Source: Paragyromitra xinjiangensis (lineage: Eukaryota > Ascomycota > Pezizomycetes > Pezizales > Discinaceae). Taken from it: a stretch of DNA of 64,000 nucleotides. The number at the start of each line of letters is the position of its first letter. Position 1 is the first letter of the stretch. The notes beneath the pieces were generated by a model. That model did no database searches. It had not been told where the DNA came from and saw nothing but the letters and a program-made list of their open reading frames with translations. Both the position numbers and the translations under genes were made by a program. The stretch covers positions 806,001 to 870,000 of the forward strand of contig JBCAMK010000019.1 in NCBI GenBank assembly GCA_038503065.1, read 5' to 3'. Below, piece after piece: positions 26,243 through 39,488 of the stretch.

Positions 26243-26605
26243 ACGGCGAACATGCAGAATAACACAATCTAAATTGACACGCTGTTAACTACATATATAT
26301 CAAGATACTGATGCTATCAACATCTGCCCAGCCAACACAGCAAATCTTGTATTTACTCAAGAATGCCTACCCCCTCAATTTCAAAGACCTCATGCTCTGC
26401 AGCATTGCAGTCGATGTAAACAGCCGAGAAACAAAAAATCCTGTCGTTCACCTCCTGTACCGTTGCTTCCAATATAAATACTGGTGGGTTTAGAACAGGA
26501 TCAGAAGAAAAAAAGATTCCTTGTTAGTCCTGGTGTGTTAATTTAGATTGTGTGTTATTCTACATCATACTGCTCGAGAATTGTGTTATTCTGCATGTTC
26601 GCCGT
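26243..26605. repeat. Inverted repeat pair, candidate decayed MITE or hairpin
   Basis: The 26 bases at 26243-26268 are the exact reverse complement of 26580-26605. A second inverted partner lies just inside, at 26540-26565, matching 26252-26275 with a 2-base insertion and one substitution. The enclosed 310 bases have no convincing gene. I found no target-site duplication. Confidence 0.7.
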
Positions 26606-27054
26606 TATTTTTAACCGCGTTTATTTTTTTGAGATTGTGCTGCTAGTGTCTTCGATGTTAGAATTTACCCAATAAGTAGTGCCAAGGATTTCGTTTAGCC
26701 AAGTGAAGAATGGTGAGGTAGGTAGCTTGTATAAGAATTTGTTTGGGTTCGAAGTTAGACGATCGGCTCAGTTGCTTCGTGTAGCGCTCGCGATGAGGAG
26801 AAGTTATAAAGCTCGACCGGTGTTTCCTTCGCCTGTTAGGCTTTAGGTGGGTTTACGCGATATACATGAACCCTAAGTAAGGCAGATCGAGTAAGTGTTT
26901 AAATGTATTTTCGAAGGCTCGAGATATGGAGACAATTCCTTACTCTACTGCTGGCCATAACTTCAAGTACTAGCTATGCGCTCTCGTGAGTTTGGCACGA
27001 AGCGACGTTTTATGATGAGTAATATTAGTTTTATGTTAAATAGGTAGACATACA

Positions 27055-27081
27055 ATATACGATATACGATATACGATATAT
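27055..27081. repeat. ATACGAT heptamer repeat
   Basis: Short run of ATACGAT units followed by AT-rich sequence. Confidence 0.75.
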
Positions 27082-27327
27082 ATTTATCCTAGCAGGAAGC
27101 CTGGGAAACTTTCTCGGCAGTCCACATTTGGTTAAACACCTACCTCAAATTACCTTCCCAATTCAAGTCGGGATACCCCGTTTATCTCCCTAATATATGA
27201 ACCCAATTAAGTTCTTATAGGATGGTCGCACTGTATGGGACAGAGTACCATAGCCCTGGCGGTTGGATCTACTCAATGAATTCATCATCACCATCATCAC
27301 CACTGTATGGCAGGATACGTGTATGAT

Positions 27328-27360
<33 letters not shown>

Positions 27361-27361
27361 A
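27328..27361. repeat. TATC tetranucleotide microsatellite
   Basis: About eight perfect TATC units; plausible length-polymorphic marker. Confidence 0.9.
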
Positions 27362-27382
27362 CTATATGATACGTAAATGAAT

Positions 27383-27444
27383 TACTACTACTGCTGTTGC
27401 TGCTACTGCTACTGCTACTACTACTACTACTACTACTACTACTG
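27383..27444. repeat. TAC/TGC trinucleotide microsatellite
   Basis: About twenty triplets, mixed ACT/GCT first and then a pure ACT run, 22 bases from the TATC array. Confidence 0.9.
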
Positions 27445-30400
27445 CTCTCGCTGTATGGCACAGAACGTCAGCCGAGTGACAACTCGTGACCAACAGCCGA
27501 TATTCTGCACTCCTTATATCTATTGCTATAGCTCATAAGTTTAGCTAGACCGGAATTTCAACTATTCCCTATAAGTAATTTGGGCCATTAAAAGGAGTTG
27601 GTGTGTATCTAGCTAAGAGGTTATACGGCTACACTTCAAAGAAGTGGGAAGTTTTGATAACTTCCTACCAGCGAAATTTTTACTAGAATGACCAATACTT
27701 CTTAACTGTTAATGGTATTTCAAAAATTAATCTTATGATAAAAGCTGGCCTTATAATGCACACAGTGTCGAGCTATATTACTATGAGAGGGGCGAGCAGG
27801 TATCTAAGAACATATATACCTCTCTAAAAGGGTAAAGAAGGGTACTAATGGGTGAATTACAGGAACAGGGCTTGTTCAAACTGCACCCAGCTGCAAGCAG
27901 AGAAATTTGTTTTAAACCCTTGACGTTTAACCAAGATTTACATTGACTTTGCTCAGTTTCATTTGCAACCCTTTCTCTTCTTTCTCTCCATAGTTTTATT
28001 AGTTCCTAGGAACAAGAATATTGCATACAAAAGACGTTATGGCGTGAGCAAAGCTCATCCTATTCGCCGCTTTTACCCTGCGGGATGATCTGATCTAGTT
28101 TCCATTCCCGACCAAGAACACCAGTGCATACCATTGTCACCAAGAGAAGGCCAAGCACGCTGCATCACTCGCCCAACAGATCTCCGGTGATTAGGGTACG
28201 GAGAAGTTGTGAGGAGGGCACTTTCCTCTCCGAGACATGATTCATGCGTCAGTTTGAACGTCATAATCGAGACATGAAGCTAGCCAATCTGATTAACGAT
28301 CCGAGTTTGCCAAGGGCGTATATCCGATGTTCTCGGAGAACCTCCTAGACATTCTGAGTGTCTTCCACGACATCGCCGAGGTACTGCACTAGAAGATAGG
28401 CTGATGGCAAGTTTCTGCCTAAAGGAAGGACTTGGCACTTCGATTCATTTCCCTATGGTATAACTTTCGTGGAGTTGCTGGAGAAGCACCTTAGAGACTG
28501 TATGGAATTGAGGCTTGGTTCAACTGGGCGATAAAGATTGGATACGAGGTTTCGTGGTGCAAAGCTATCAACCTTAGCAGTACGACGTATCTCTATGGGT
28601 ACGGTTTTGAGACGGGAAGTTTAGGCCTGCGCTCCAGCATCTTCAAAAATATTTTGGCAGCACAGCAAGAAATTCATTCGCATTCCGTTGTGTCGGATGC
28701 CAAGCCCAGCAAGATTCATGTGAGACAGCAGATAGTGAAAAAGGAATCCGTACATATGAGCATTGTGAGGTGCGATGGTGTTGCCGATCCTTTAAAATGA
28801 GGTCTGCCCCACATTTCTCAAGCCCTAAGATGATTTGGGCGGCTGATTTCCCATTCCCCCTTGATCTACACCAAGTCCGTTGCCGAGCAAAGGCAATTCT
28901 CTTGGGCGCCCCATATCGGGGCAGTTGTTTATCGTACATGATAGGGGAGAGGCTCGGACATGACTTTTGGGCACGAAAACTTTCCATACGGATCTTGCGG
29001 CAAGGAAATACATCATTTCTCCTATTCGCAGAACTTCATCTCGATCTCGGACTGCCGGGTGCTCCGACTTCCGAACTGCCAGGAAGATCTGTAGGAGACA
29101 TCTATCCGCACTCTCATGAAGTCGATACTACTTTGCTTCATGGGAGGAGATCGGCACAGATGCTAGATGCGTCTCCAAGATTTCTGATAACTCGTCTAAC
29201 GCCGTTATTTTGTTCCAACGATCCAGCGATCAAGAGGGAGCAGGTTTTGAATCGGTCAGTTAAGTTGGTATACCGAGTGGCGTAATTACTGTATTAGCGA
29301 CAACTAAGGGCTGAAATGTCGGTACAGCATATAGGCCGTTACGGTGAATCGCTGATATCTGTTCTTACTTTTTACCATTTGTCTTAACCTCGAAATTTTG
29401 TGACCAAGAGAAGAACGAAACACATACAAATGACTAAAAGAGTCGGGAGACGGGTGATGCAGGGCAAGAGTGGAAAATGCGGCATTCCGCTTCGGAGTGA
29501 CGGATCAGTGGGAGGCTTGGCATTTGACTGCTTCGTCGATGCTTTTGGCCAATCAATCCTGACGGCTCCGAATCTCGAGGACATTTCGGCAGGGCCTTGC
29601 TAACATGGTTAGCAGGGACAGTAAAGAACTGAGACGAAAATGTCGCTGAAGCACAGAAGACATGGCATTCCAACCGCTTGAACCGCGTGCATGCCTCGCA
29701 CCCATGTTGCACATAAGTAGGTTAAGTCATGTTTGGTGTTGTAACAGTACGGTGTGGTGACCCGCCGAGCCCGCAGACAGAAGTGACAAGAGAGACCAGA
29801 ATGAAAGTGCTGTGTGGCGACTTTTTGTCTCCTTTTTGGCGGGAAACCGTCTTCGGCTTCTCAGTCTCCGCAACATTGAAAGGCGGCTGAATTTTGAAAG
29901 TGCGCTGGCAGTTTTATCGCTTATTGCGCTCTCTGGACCGTCTTTAAGCCGCAACACATTGTTCTTTTTTTGGCAACCAAACAGATCAAGGCGGGGCTGA
30001 TGTGATTCTGAACCCTTTTACCCCAGGAAATTCGTTGGTGTGTCACATCCATGATTCCGTGGGAGTAAGTGTGGGGATCACAATAGAGTGGTTGTTGCAA
30101 TCGCCCAGAAACCGCCAGCACGAAACAAATTTCTTCCGATCTTGACAGGGTCCCCCCACTCAGTATGTCGCGCGGTCGCGGTGACACCCGGGATCCCGAC
30201 GGCCGTGGGGCACCATGACCAGTTCTCCGCTGGTTTGACGACTACTATGCCTTCAGAGAGTCCATGTACACATATGGATGGATGATAAACCCGAGCAGTG
30301 TGAAGAAAAAAGATACTCATCTTTGGTGTAGCATGTTTTTTTTTTTCGAAGGCATCATGTACCCAAGTACTTACGGATGACGCTGAATGCGAATGATTGG

Positions 30401-31064
30401 AACGGTGAAGATGAGCGGGCCCAAGATTGTCATAAAAACAGGAAGCACATGCACCTCATATGCCTTACCGAGACCTAGCACTTGGTTAGTGGAGGGAATC
30501 CAAACTTTGGAGGCCACAAAACCCTAATTTGGGAGGGGGGTTGTTTGTCTTTTTTTTTTCTTCTCTTCGCGAGCTTTGGTAGGTGTGTCCCAAACAATGG
30601 GGTCATCACTTAAGATTTTGTTCTTTGGTACCAGGAATCTGGATCACGAAAGAAGACGAGAAAGAAGAACTCGAGAACTCGATATGATGGGTTCCGACAT
30701 CATCGACATATCGTCATCGACTGGGTGAGAAATCTTGCTTCCAGTGATTGTTTCCTCGGTGGAGTAAGTGTGCATGTATGTATGTATAGTGGGTAACGCA
30801 AACTGCATTCCCTGCCAACCCTGTCTATCCCAGCCAGCAGCAGCAGTAGTCGAAAAAGCAAAGCCGAGATCCGCTCCTACCACACTCGCCCAGGCCGACA
30901 CAAGGTGGGAGGAAGTGTCTGGAGTAGTAGGTAGTGTAACGCCCACGCAGTTATCAGGCAGGGTGTGGAGGCGTCCAGGTCTCTTGGTGGCCAGTGTCGT
31001 TCATCCTTTCTGTTTTGCGCGGTACGGTGGGTGGTGACCTATCTTCGCGTTCGCCGTTCGCCGT

Positions 31065-31086
31065 TCGCTCGCTCGCTCGCTCGCTC
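31065..31086. repeat. CGCT tetranucleotide microsatellite upstream of HAL4-like kinase
   Basis: Five CGCT units inside the pyrimidine-rich leader of the kinase gene. Confidence 0.8.
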
Positions 31087-31667
31087 CACCCCACCACCAC
31101 CGTCTCGGGTTCTCTCGTCCGCGTTCTTCTAGACCCCCATCCCCTTCGCTCTCCAATCCGTCGCCCCCCTTCCCCCGCCGCCATTGTTACCACTACTCGT
31201 ATTACTACCGCTATCCTTATCCATCTCCTCATCCTCCCCTCCTCCATTCTCGCGGGACCGCACTTCTTTTCTACTCCCGCATATCTGCGCATCGCTGGTT
31301 ACCCCTTCCTCTCGCCGCTTCGGAGACGGCGCTTCGGCGTACATATGTCCATACAGTAGAGTAGACTCACCCATTTCTCTGTGCTTATATATATATCCAT
31401 ATCCCCTTGGCCTGCTGCATGGCACGTCGACACCCGCCGGACTTCGGATCATCCATTCACCCTTACGTTCTTGCACTTGCCTTCGTCCCATCCACAGCTA
31501 GCCAGTCTCACAGCAAATTCCACCACCATCGTTTGACTTTACCATCCCACTAGACCTGTCTCTGCGGTATTATCAACCGACTGCCACTGCTTCTGTCTCG
31601 CCCCACATCTCCCCTCTTCCTCGCTTCTGATCAACCTCCCATCCAATCCACTCCACAGACCGCATTG

Positions 31668-33640
31668 ATGAACCCCTTATATCACTCGGAAGATTCCTGT
31701 CCCTCTACTTGCTCGAGCTCCATAGCTTCCTTATCATCCTTACCAATGACTCCGGAAACTTATCCAGAATCAAACCCATCCGTCATTCCTGCGCTATATC
31801 CTCCCTTGGCGCCTCCTCTGCTTGATCTGGAGCATGTCGACCTTCACGAGAAACCCAGGTTTTATATCGGTCCTGAATCGCTCGAAGAACACCCTCACGA
31901 GTGCCATACAGTATTAGAGGAGGAAGAGGACGATGAGACTGCAAGTGAGACACACGAGCCACTTACACCCACTAGTGATGGTCACTCGGGTGTTTTCATC
32001 AATTCAAGCAACGAAGGCTTCCATACTATTCAAACCCCACCCATCGTAACCAATACTCCGGCTACACCACCCAGAAAGCTGTCGTCATCTCCTGCGAACG
32101 AACAACCCACTGCAGTTCCCCGCGGAAAGTTGAGGCGTCAAGCTTCCGAGAAAATCCATGGGTTTATACGCAGGGTACATTCCACGGGGCATGTGTCTAC
32201 GGCAGACGTTCCAAGCGGCCAGCTCACCCCATCCCCCACGAAGCCGAAGGGATTTTTCTTCTCCGAGAAGAACACCCTCGAACCTATCCGAGCCCCGCGC
32301 CCGGCAAGCACATTCGATGGAAACGTCTCTACACCAAAGCGTCCTGGGCTCTTCTCGAGGCGTTCCCGCTCAAACAGTGTGAGTGGCATCAAGGACTTGA
32401 CTGGGGACCCCATCACGCATCCAGCGATGGTAGGGGCTGGATCAAAGTCACGGAGGATGAGCAGTGTGGTGCCGATCATGAATGTCCCTGTTATCTCACT
32501 TTCATCAAAGTATGCGAATCACAGTCATATGCCTGGGAAAAGTAAGATATGCGGTGAGGGTGTCTCGGCTATTGTCAAAGTCATGCATAAAATAACTGGC
32601 CCGCCAAACGAGCTCTACGCTGTCAAGGAATTCAGAAAAAAGAGCAGGAGCGAGACCAAGGAAGAGTATATTGAGAAAGTCAACTCTGAGTTCTGTATCT
32701 CGAAAAGTTTGTGTCATCCAAATATTGTTTCAACAGAGGATCTCTGTGTCAGCAGCAGCGATCGATGGTGTCACGTCATGGAGTATTGCGCTGGAGGAGA
32801 TCTATTCAGCCTGATCGAGAAATCTTTTATGAAGGACGAGGAAAAGCTCTGTTGTTTCAAACAGTTACTTCGGGGTGTCAGCTATCTGCATGATCATGGA
32901 ATTGCTCATCGGGACATCAAACCAGAAAATCTTTTGATATCTAGTGATGGTCACCTCAAGATTACAGATTTTGGCGTTTCGGAGGTCTTTCGTGGGAAAC
33001 ACCCTGGCGATGCCGGGATTAAATGTGGGATCGAGATGAATGAAATCAGGCTGAGCAAGCCCGGCATTGTTGGCAGTGCTCCCTATATATCTCCGGAAGT
33101 TCAGAATAGAGAAGGTTAGTACCGACTATTGGTCACAGGCTTAATGTTGTTTAATCATTTCATCTAGGTCTTTATGATGCTCGGAAATTGGATGTTTGGT
33201 CGTGCGCTATGGTCTACTTCGTTTTAGCGTTTGGCGGGCCTCTATGGCATAAAGCGAACGTTTCCGAGAGCGCGCAGTACGCGAAATACGTCGAGGGCTT
33301 CAACACTTGGCTCCAGCGTAATCCCGACGGCGAAATGACCAAGGAAGGCAACTACCCTCGACATTTTGTATTTGCTTCCCTGAAGCCTGCCACGAAACGT
33401 CTTTTATTTCAAATGATGCACCTCGACCCTTCAAAGCGTATCACTATTCAAGAAGCTCTCGCAGATCGATGGGTGCAGGGCATTGAATGCTGTAATGTTG
33501 ACGATCATAACGATCCATATGTAAAGCATGTGGATGCTGGATCTAAATTGGCTTGTAGGCAAGCGGGAAAAGTGGGTGTCCACCGCCTCCATCTCCACCT
33601 TCCTATTCACACCCCCACACCGTTTGGCCGGGAGTTATAG
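31668..33640 (+). CDS. HAL4: HAL4/SAT4-like Ser/Thr protein kinase
   Basis: Exons 31668-33114 and 33168-33640 give 639 residues. The first 280 residues are Ser/Pro-rich with acidic patches, probably disordered and regulatory. The kinase domain spans about 290-600: glycine loop ICGEGVSAIVKV, Lys320 (YAVKEF), EFCISKSLCHPNI, catalytic loop HRDIKPEN with Asp416, ITDFG with Asp434, activation segment ending GSAPYISPE, then DVWSCAMVYFVLAFGGPLWHKA. The spacing and EFCISKSL/EYCAGGDLF motifs are those of the fungal Hal4/Hal5/Npr1 group, which stabilises plasma-membrane transporters, including Trk potassium transporters, and supports salt tolerance. CRQAGKVGVHRLHLHLP at the end resembles the conserved family tail. 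NPR1-like assignment within the group is possible. Confidence 0.9.
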
Positions 33641-36238
33641 ATGAGCATCAAGTTAAGTTAGCTGGCTGGAATACATTTGTTCCAGGGAGAGAAAAACCTG
33701 GTTGCGGTTGGCTCGTTTTCTTTTTTAGAACATGGAAGGGGTTTGGGTTTTTCTTCCGTTTTTTTAATTGGATCTTATGATTTTACTTCTCTGCCTGAGC
33801 CATGTGGGGTTGGGGGAGGACGATGTATTTGGGTGGTTGGGTCTGCTTGTTGGAACTTTTTCCATTTATTCGTTTTGGGGATTTGGTATTTATAGGCGTT
33901 TTTGTGGGTTATTTTCCTTTTATCTCTCTTAAAGACTTGTTTTTGCCATTAAATGGTTTGTGCCCACACTGTATCCTTACACCCTTTTTTATGTTTCAGT
34001 GTTTCAATTATTTACAATTGGCATGGTTATTTCCGTTTTTATATGATGTCTGAGTATCAGGGGGTTGGCACATATATCCGTCGTGCTTTTTGGTTAAAAC
34101 TTTTTTGTTCATATTTACACATTGCATAGAACGCTATCATCAATTTAATAATCATCTTGGTGTTACACTGTCCTGATGAGAGGAGTAGCCTTTTTGTAAA
34201 TGTCGAGAATTGGTGACGAACCCCAGCGCGAGCACTTTTTTTTTTATCTGATCTGCTGGTTACAATAGCCAATAGCACCCAGCTTTACTAACAACACTTC
34301 TGCACTAATCATTCGAGGGGAATTAAAAAAAACAAGCATTACAAGCCCTGCTAAACTAAGAAAGGAAATGTACGGTTAACTTCAAGGTATTTGAGTTTAT
34401 ATGAGCTTGTATCTACGAACAGATTTCCTACAAAAATTGCAATTTTTACAGGTGGACAATACTAACCAGGGGTTTGGCAAAAAGCAAGATTCCTGGCAGT
34501 CGTTTCTAAAGCCAAAATGTCTTTACAATTGGTCAACTTTCTGGCGGCGAGAGCGAACCTACTAAGTTTCTAGAATATATCCATGCTCGATCGCCCAGAC
34601 GATGCGTCGCTTGCTTTTTTGCCGGCGCCTGCCCCAGGACCAGATTTCAGTTCCGCGGGCGTTCCAGCAATTCACCTATAGTGGATAAATATGATTGTGC
34701 TGTACGGGTAACAATGAGGCGGCTGTAAATTCTTGAAAACAAACAATGACCTGCAGTATGTAAGGAAGAAATAAATTTTCTATCCGTTTTGTCCTTCCAT
34801 ATGTTGTGTTAGTCTAAACTCGAGTTCTATGCAGCAACTCCTGGAAAACACGTACTGTAACGAGGTATTTACGCGCCCACCCTCTCCGGTAGATCTAGAT
34901 GGTAAGAGCCTTAATCTCTTTAAACGAAAGGGGTGGTGGAGTAATTCCCTCTTTGACTCCTTGAAGGTCCTGCAGTAGGCTAAGCAGCTGACCTCGGTAA
35001 GGTTCGTTGGTTGGTTGGATGCTGAGGGTTACCAAACGGGGTGAAATAATGGGATGTTAGGGACTGATAACCACATGTATCACCAGTTCAATTCACTATC
35101 TTTTCGGTTTTCGCTATAGAACTAGCGCAATGGTCGAAAAATAAACAATATGAGATAGATAGAAAGACCCTAATAGTAGAATGCAACGGACAAGCTTTCT
35201 GAAGGTGATTCAGACCATGATGATCCATAGTCACGATGAGATGGGCAGTCCGCCAAAATGGAACAGCATGGGGAAGCACGCCAAACTACTATAGGATGTT
35301 TTGGGCGGTTCATACTGAGAAGTTTCGCCTTGGCATAGCTCATCCAATTATTAGCTGGATACGATATATGGCGGTGGATGATATGGCGTCCCCACAGAAG
35401 TACATGTATCTTTCCTATCAAGGCCAACTCGATAGTTGGGCACGTGAAAAGGCTTGGCATTAAACTTAAACCAAAACACTTTTTTTGGCGGCACGGGTTC
35501 ATTTCCGGGGAAATAATTTATTTATAATGGGGAAGTGGTGCTGCTGGTGCTCTTGCAGTGGGGTCATCTGTCTGCCTTGAATGATAGATCTGATTGAAAA
35601 CTGTGGTAATTCAGGAAAGTTTTAATCACATATCTAGATTAAGGCAATCTTTATCAACCGGCATCCATGTAGGTTGGTGCTAGGTAGCTAAGCTGAAGGG
35701 AGAATTGATTGAATTTTAGCTGACTTGTCAAGTTTTCGAACTTATGTGGCGGGAAGTGTGTGTGGGGGTAAATGCTGCATGTTAAGAGGCTATATTATGG
35801 TAACCAATCATGGGCAAAGTGCATGAAGTCACCGTAGAACATGGGAAAAGTGGCGGGAGGACGGGATTTTAGAAGCAGTACCCTTCATTAAAAGCGGCCG
35901 ACGCATGTATGCTATTTTCTATGATAATCCGTCTGGGCTGAGTAAGTAAAGGTTTCGGAAGGCGAATCAGTTATATATTAGCAGAGCCAATTACCGACGG
36001 CCAAACAAAATGAGCAACACTGAGGCAAGTGACTTTTCACAGGAATTCATGCGTTATTTCAAGCCTAGCTGGATCACCCGCGTATGCATGGCATGTAGAA
36101 CTTCAGACGCAATCCCACCTCAAGATGTGTCTCAGCGTCAGCAAGCCCGATTCAGATATCGAAGGGCAAATTCTCTGACTCTTGCGTATTGAATTATGCT
36201 AGGTATCGCGTGCCAACAACGGTAATTGGACAAAAAAC
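33641..36238. other. Intergenic between convergent kinase and methyltransferase-fold gene ends
   Basis: About 2.6 kb. Scattered ORFs (33677-34053, 35170-35502, 36010-36192) have no recognised domain and overlap antisense ORFs. T-rich 3' UTR-like sequence follows the kinase stop. Confidence 0.5.
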
Positions 36239-38755
36239 TCAGTAGTTCTCCCAGACGGCAGGAGGAACTACGGTCCTAATGACTTTCCAGTGTCCTAAAG
36301 CGCTTGCCTGTTGCCACTCCACGAGCGAACCAATACTCTTTTCATCAAGAATAGTCCAGGTACTTGAATTACCGAAATAGCTGGTGAGGTTTATCTCATA
36401 TCTGGGGAAGAGGTATTGTCGCCTCGCATACGACCCCAGAAAATCGGTATTAGTCGGAGCACGGAAGGTGTAGGGTTTCTCAGACCGAGTACAGAAGATA
36501 ACCTATACCCAACACGTTTCGGCACCGGTTAGCAGGCCGAGATAAAAAGTAAGCTTTCTGAAAAAGAAAACAACTGCCGGAAAAAACGGCAAGTTGGAAA
36601 AAGACAGCACATGAACTTCCAAAAAAGAAATGGTGGAAATAATAATCAACTGCAAGGGGAATATTTTGAGGATGCATTTCCTGAATAGCTGGGGAAGGGT
36701 CTGGCCACATGTCACAAAACGTGTCACTCGGTAATATCCACGGGATAACCGAGAAGCAGGGTCCAGCTGCCCCAGGTAACACATATGTCCGAAGATTTTA
36801 AGATAGCGAACCATGGGAACGGGGAAAAATGATTTCCTCGAGAGGGAAACTGCGAAAAAGCCGACAGGGTTCGGAGATACTGTTCCACCACCCAGGCAAC
36901 AATTACCAGTATCATTTCTGCTGTGCGAACAAGAGACCCAGGCCAAGGGTTTACCTAAATAGGTTTGGGACCCGGGTATAACGCATATTTTGAGAAGAAG
37001 AAAGAAACCAGGACTTGGGTCAAGTATATCACTTGACTCAGATGCACGATGATGGAATGTGACGGAGAATACACCCCGCGGTATGCAACGTGTTAGGTAT
37101 AAGAACTTCATTAGTTGACCCACCATGTTTGTGAAATCCACAGCAGCAGTTTCAATGTTTTTGTCAGGCATATCTTCCCGAAAAACCCTGCAATTGTTGA
37201 ATGTCGACATTACTGTCATTATAATCGATCTTGCTGCCTGAAGCTTCAGATCCCCAGCCCAGTTCTATTGGCCACATGATCAGCCTTCACCTTTATATAC
37301 TCAATACTTTGATCCTGAAACACCCGCAAAAAGCAGCCCCAAGGGTTATTTAATAAGCTGAAGATGGAGTAAAACCTACAATCGCAATTACACCATCATC
37401 GGTAAGAAGTGTTCTTAATTTCATAAAAAATTCGGAGGTGAAAAGACTCGCCGGAACCGCTCCACCAGTGAATACGTCATGCAAAATGAACTCGTACTGT
37501 TTTTTAATTTCCTTCTCAGATTCCCTCTTGACAAAGCCAATTGCATCTTCAATGTATGCGGTGTGATTTGGTTTCAATCCGAAATAGTTCTGAGCATACT
37601 GGTAGACAACGGGGTCTAGCTCGACAATATCGGTCTCGACGCCATGAGAAATCAGACCATTTACCGCCGTTCCAATACCCAAGCCGCTAGTGAGAATACG
37701 TAAATAAATTATATAAAGGTACATTGGAGAGAGCGAATAAAATTCTGGAAGTGGGTGAAGTGGACATACATAGCTAGAGCTCTCGGATTAGGGTTCTTTG
37801 GTGGAGGATCAACCAGCCTGACAGCTTCCATTGTCACAAAAATCGCATATACCGGTTCCTTGAATCCCTTATCTAAGTGTTCGTATCCTGGTGGTGGTTT
37901 CTGCCATTCACCGCCCAGCAGGGAGTGGTCGCAACGCATAACTCTGAAATTTTCACTATTACTTTCTAAGATTGATATATATCCAGTGTTGGATTCTTGG
38001 CGAGCTATAATAGTGTAGTTCGAAGCCAGGAGGGTCTCATTGAGAGCAGGTGTCGTAACGCACATTATGTTGACCGTTGCTGTGTGATACAATGCTGGTA
38101 TCGTTGTGAGAAGCAATAGAGAAGGCGATAAAAGAGCGTAGACTGCCCCATACAAGTGTGGCAACCCACACCGAGTAAGGAGCCATGACGATCCAATGTG
38201 GTTTCTTAGAATTCCAGGAACAACTGATTGAGTACCCCAGAAGAAACCCAGACAGAAGACGCCCAATATCGTATCGAATATAATATTTTGAAGATCCAAA
38301 AGGAGGGCAGAAGAAAGCACTGCCAAGAAAAGTAAGGGGTAGTATGTAATCCCTTCGGTGATTATAGGGCCCTGAGTAGGACCCCACTCCTCTGAGAACC
38401 GAAAAACAAACCGCTGGAGAGCGGGTATGTAGAGCGCAAGCAAGGGTAGCAATTTACTGAGTTTGAGCGGAAGTTTGAACGGAATGTATTTTGCAGACCA
38501 TGCAGCAACAAATATAGACGTTGAGATCTTCGAGTGATATAGAGATGTCGGAATGTCGCCGTAGACAGGTGCTAGCGCTAGTTGTGAAGCGAACGAGGCT
38601 ATCGATGCAGTGGCGATAAGAGCTAATGCCTTAACTATTGATCGAAGTCTGGCATTTAGGGTATCGGGGCCAGCGACAAGGGGTTTCTGTTTCGTATCAT
38701 ATACACGTTTCGCCATCGCTTGTATTTTCTTTTCGGAGGGCTTTGAGGGTGCCAT
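36239..38755 (-). CDS. Membrane-anchored spermidine-synthase-fold (class I methyltransferase-like) protein
   Basis: Exons (minus) are 38755-37770, 37686-37380, 37264-37124 and 36502-36239; 565 residues. The start is MAPSKPSEKKIQAMAKRVYD; the open frame upstream has only a TTG. Residues 40-230 contain several hydrophobic, membrane-spanning-type segments. The nucleotide-binding glycine motif ALAIGLGIGTAVNGL lies at 326-340, followed by DIVELDP (ribose-binding acid), EDAIGFV, YEFILHDVFTGGAVP and VIAINWAGD. Exon 4 holds the family tail, EKPYTFRAPTNTDFLGSYA to WKVIRTVVPPAVWENY. The fold is that of polyamine synthases, but this multi-pass fungal subfamily is of unproven substrate; a polyamine role is inference. 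The third intron is 621 nt, about ten times the local norm, and is open in the upstream frame until its terminal TAG. Confidence 0.88.
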
Positions 38756-39198
38756 TATAGATAATCTGGGGGAGGAATATAGAAATGTACGGTTAGATGG
38801 AGAGGCTGGCTCTCGCTTCAGCTTTTTTTTTGTTTCTTGGGGGACCTGCAATAAATATTAGAGTAACTTCCCGGTAAGACGTGACGAGGCCAACGTGTCG
38901 TCAAGTGAATTACAGGTGAAGACGGAAAAGCCAAACCGAACAGCCGGACGAATCTGTGGCAGATTGGAGAGGAGGGATCCTTTCCGAAGGGTTGGAGCAG
39001 ACTAGGGAGGAGATAATTGCTTGGTCGTAGATCATCCTGGCACTAACCAGATGTGATACAAAGATAGGTTACCAGATGGTTGCACCAGGCTGATAGACGT
39101 CATCCATCTCGACTCAGCTCAACTCAACTATTAGAGCGTGGGATACACGAATCGTACCTAACACTTTTTCGTCAAACGCATACGGCAAGAAAGTATAG

Positions 39199-39243
<45 letters not shown>

Positions 39244-39488
39244 GTGACAGTGGCAGAGACCAAAAAGAGGCAGCGGGAGTTACATTTGATCACACATCCC
39301 TTCTCATGCCCGGAAGAATACAAGAAATGGAGCTCGGGTCTTCAACTTCTTCCGCCACCGGAGAAGTTGAACTGACCCGCCAAACCAGCCAAGGTCCACC
39401 TCTCGCTAGCTCCTACCACCACTCTGCCCTGTTCTCAAGACCATACTAACCTCCTGCGTCCCCAAAGCTGCTCGATTGCCAGACCACC
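38756..39488. promoter_or_regulatory. Shared upstream region of divergent methyltransferase-fold and CCDC97-like genes
   Basis: A 0.73 kb gap between two outward starts. It includes the GA microsatellite at 39202-39242. Nothing else stands out. Confidence 0.5.
39202..39242. repeat. AG dinucleotide microsatellite
   Basis: About 20 AG units with one AAAG interruption, in a probable promoter. Confidence 0.9.

Larger units (their letters stand above)
25588..31667. other. 6 kb intergenic region with simple repeats and a candidate inverted-repeat element
   Basis: No gene was recognised. It holds the inverted-repeat structure at 26243-26605, microsatellites near 27.05 and 27.33-27.44 kb, and a pyrimidine-rich zone (31050-31660) that is probably the promoter and leader of the kinase gene. 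ORFs at 28643-29285 and 29384-30320 overlap on both strands with no domain; a decayed repeat could lie there, but I cannot support one. Confidence 0.5.

Noticed and set aside
28643..29285. Overlapping ORFs on both strands that might be a decayed retroelement
   Set aside because: No reverse-transcriptase, integrase or other motif could be read with confidence in any frame.
36503..37219. 238-residue ORF on the minus strand
   Set aside because: Its first 32 codons are exon 3 of the methyltransferase-fold gene and the rest is the long intron; the family tail is recovered only by splicing it out.
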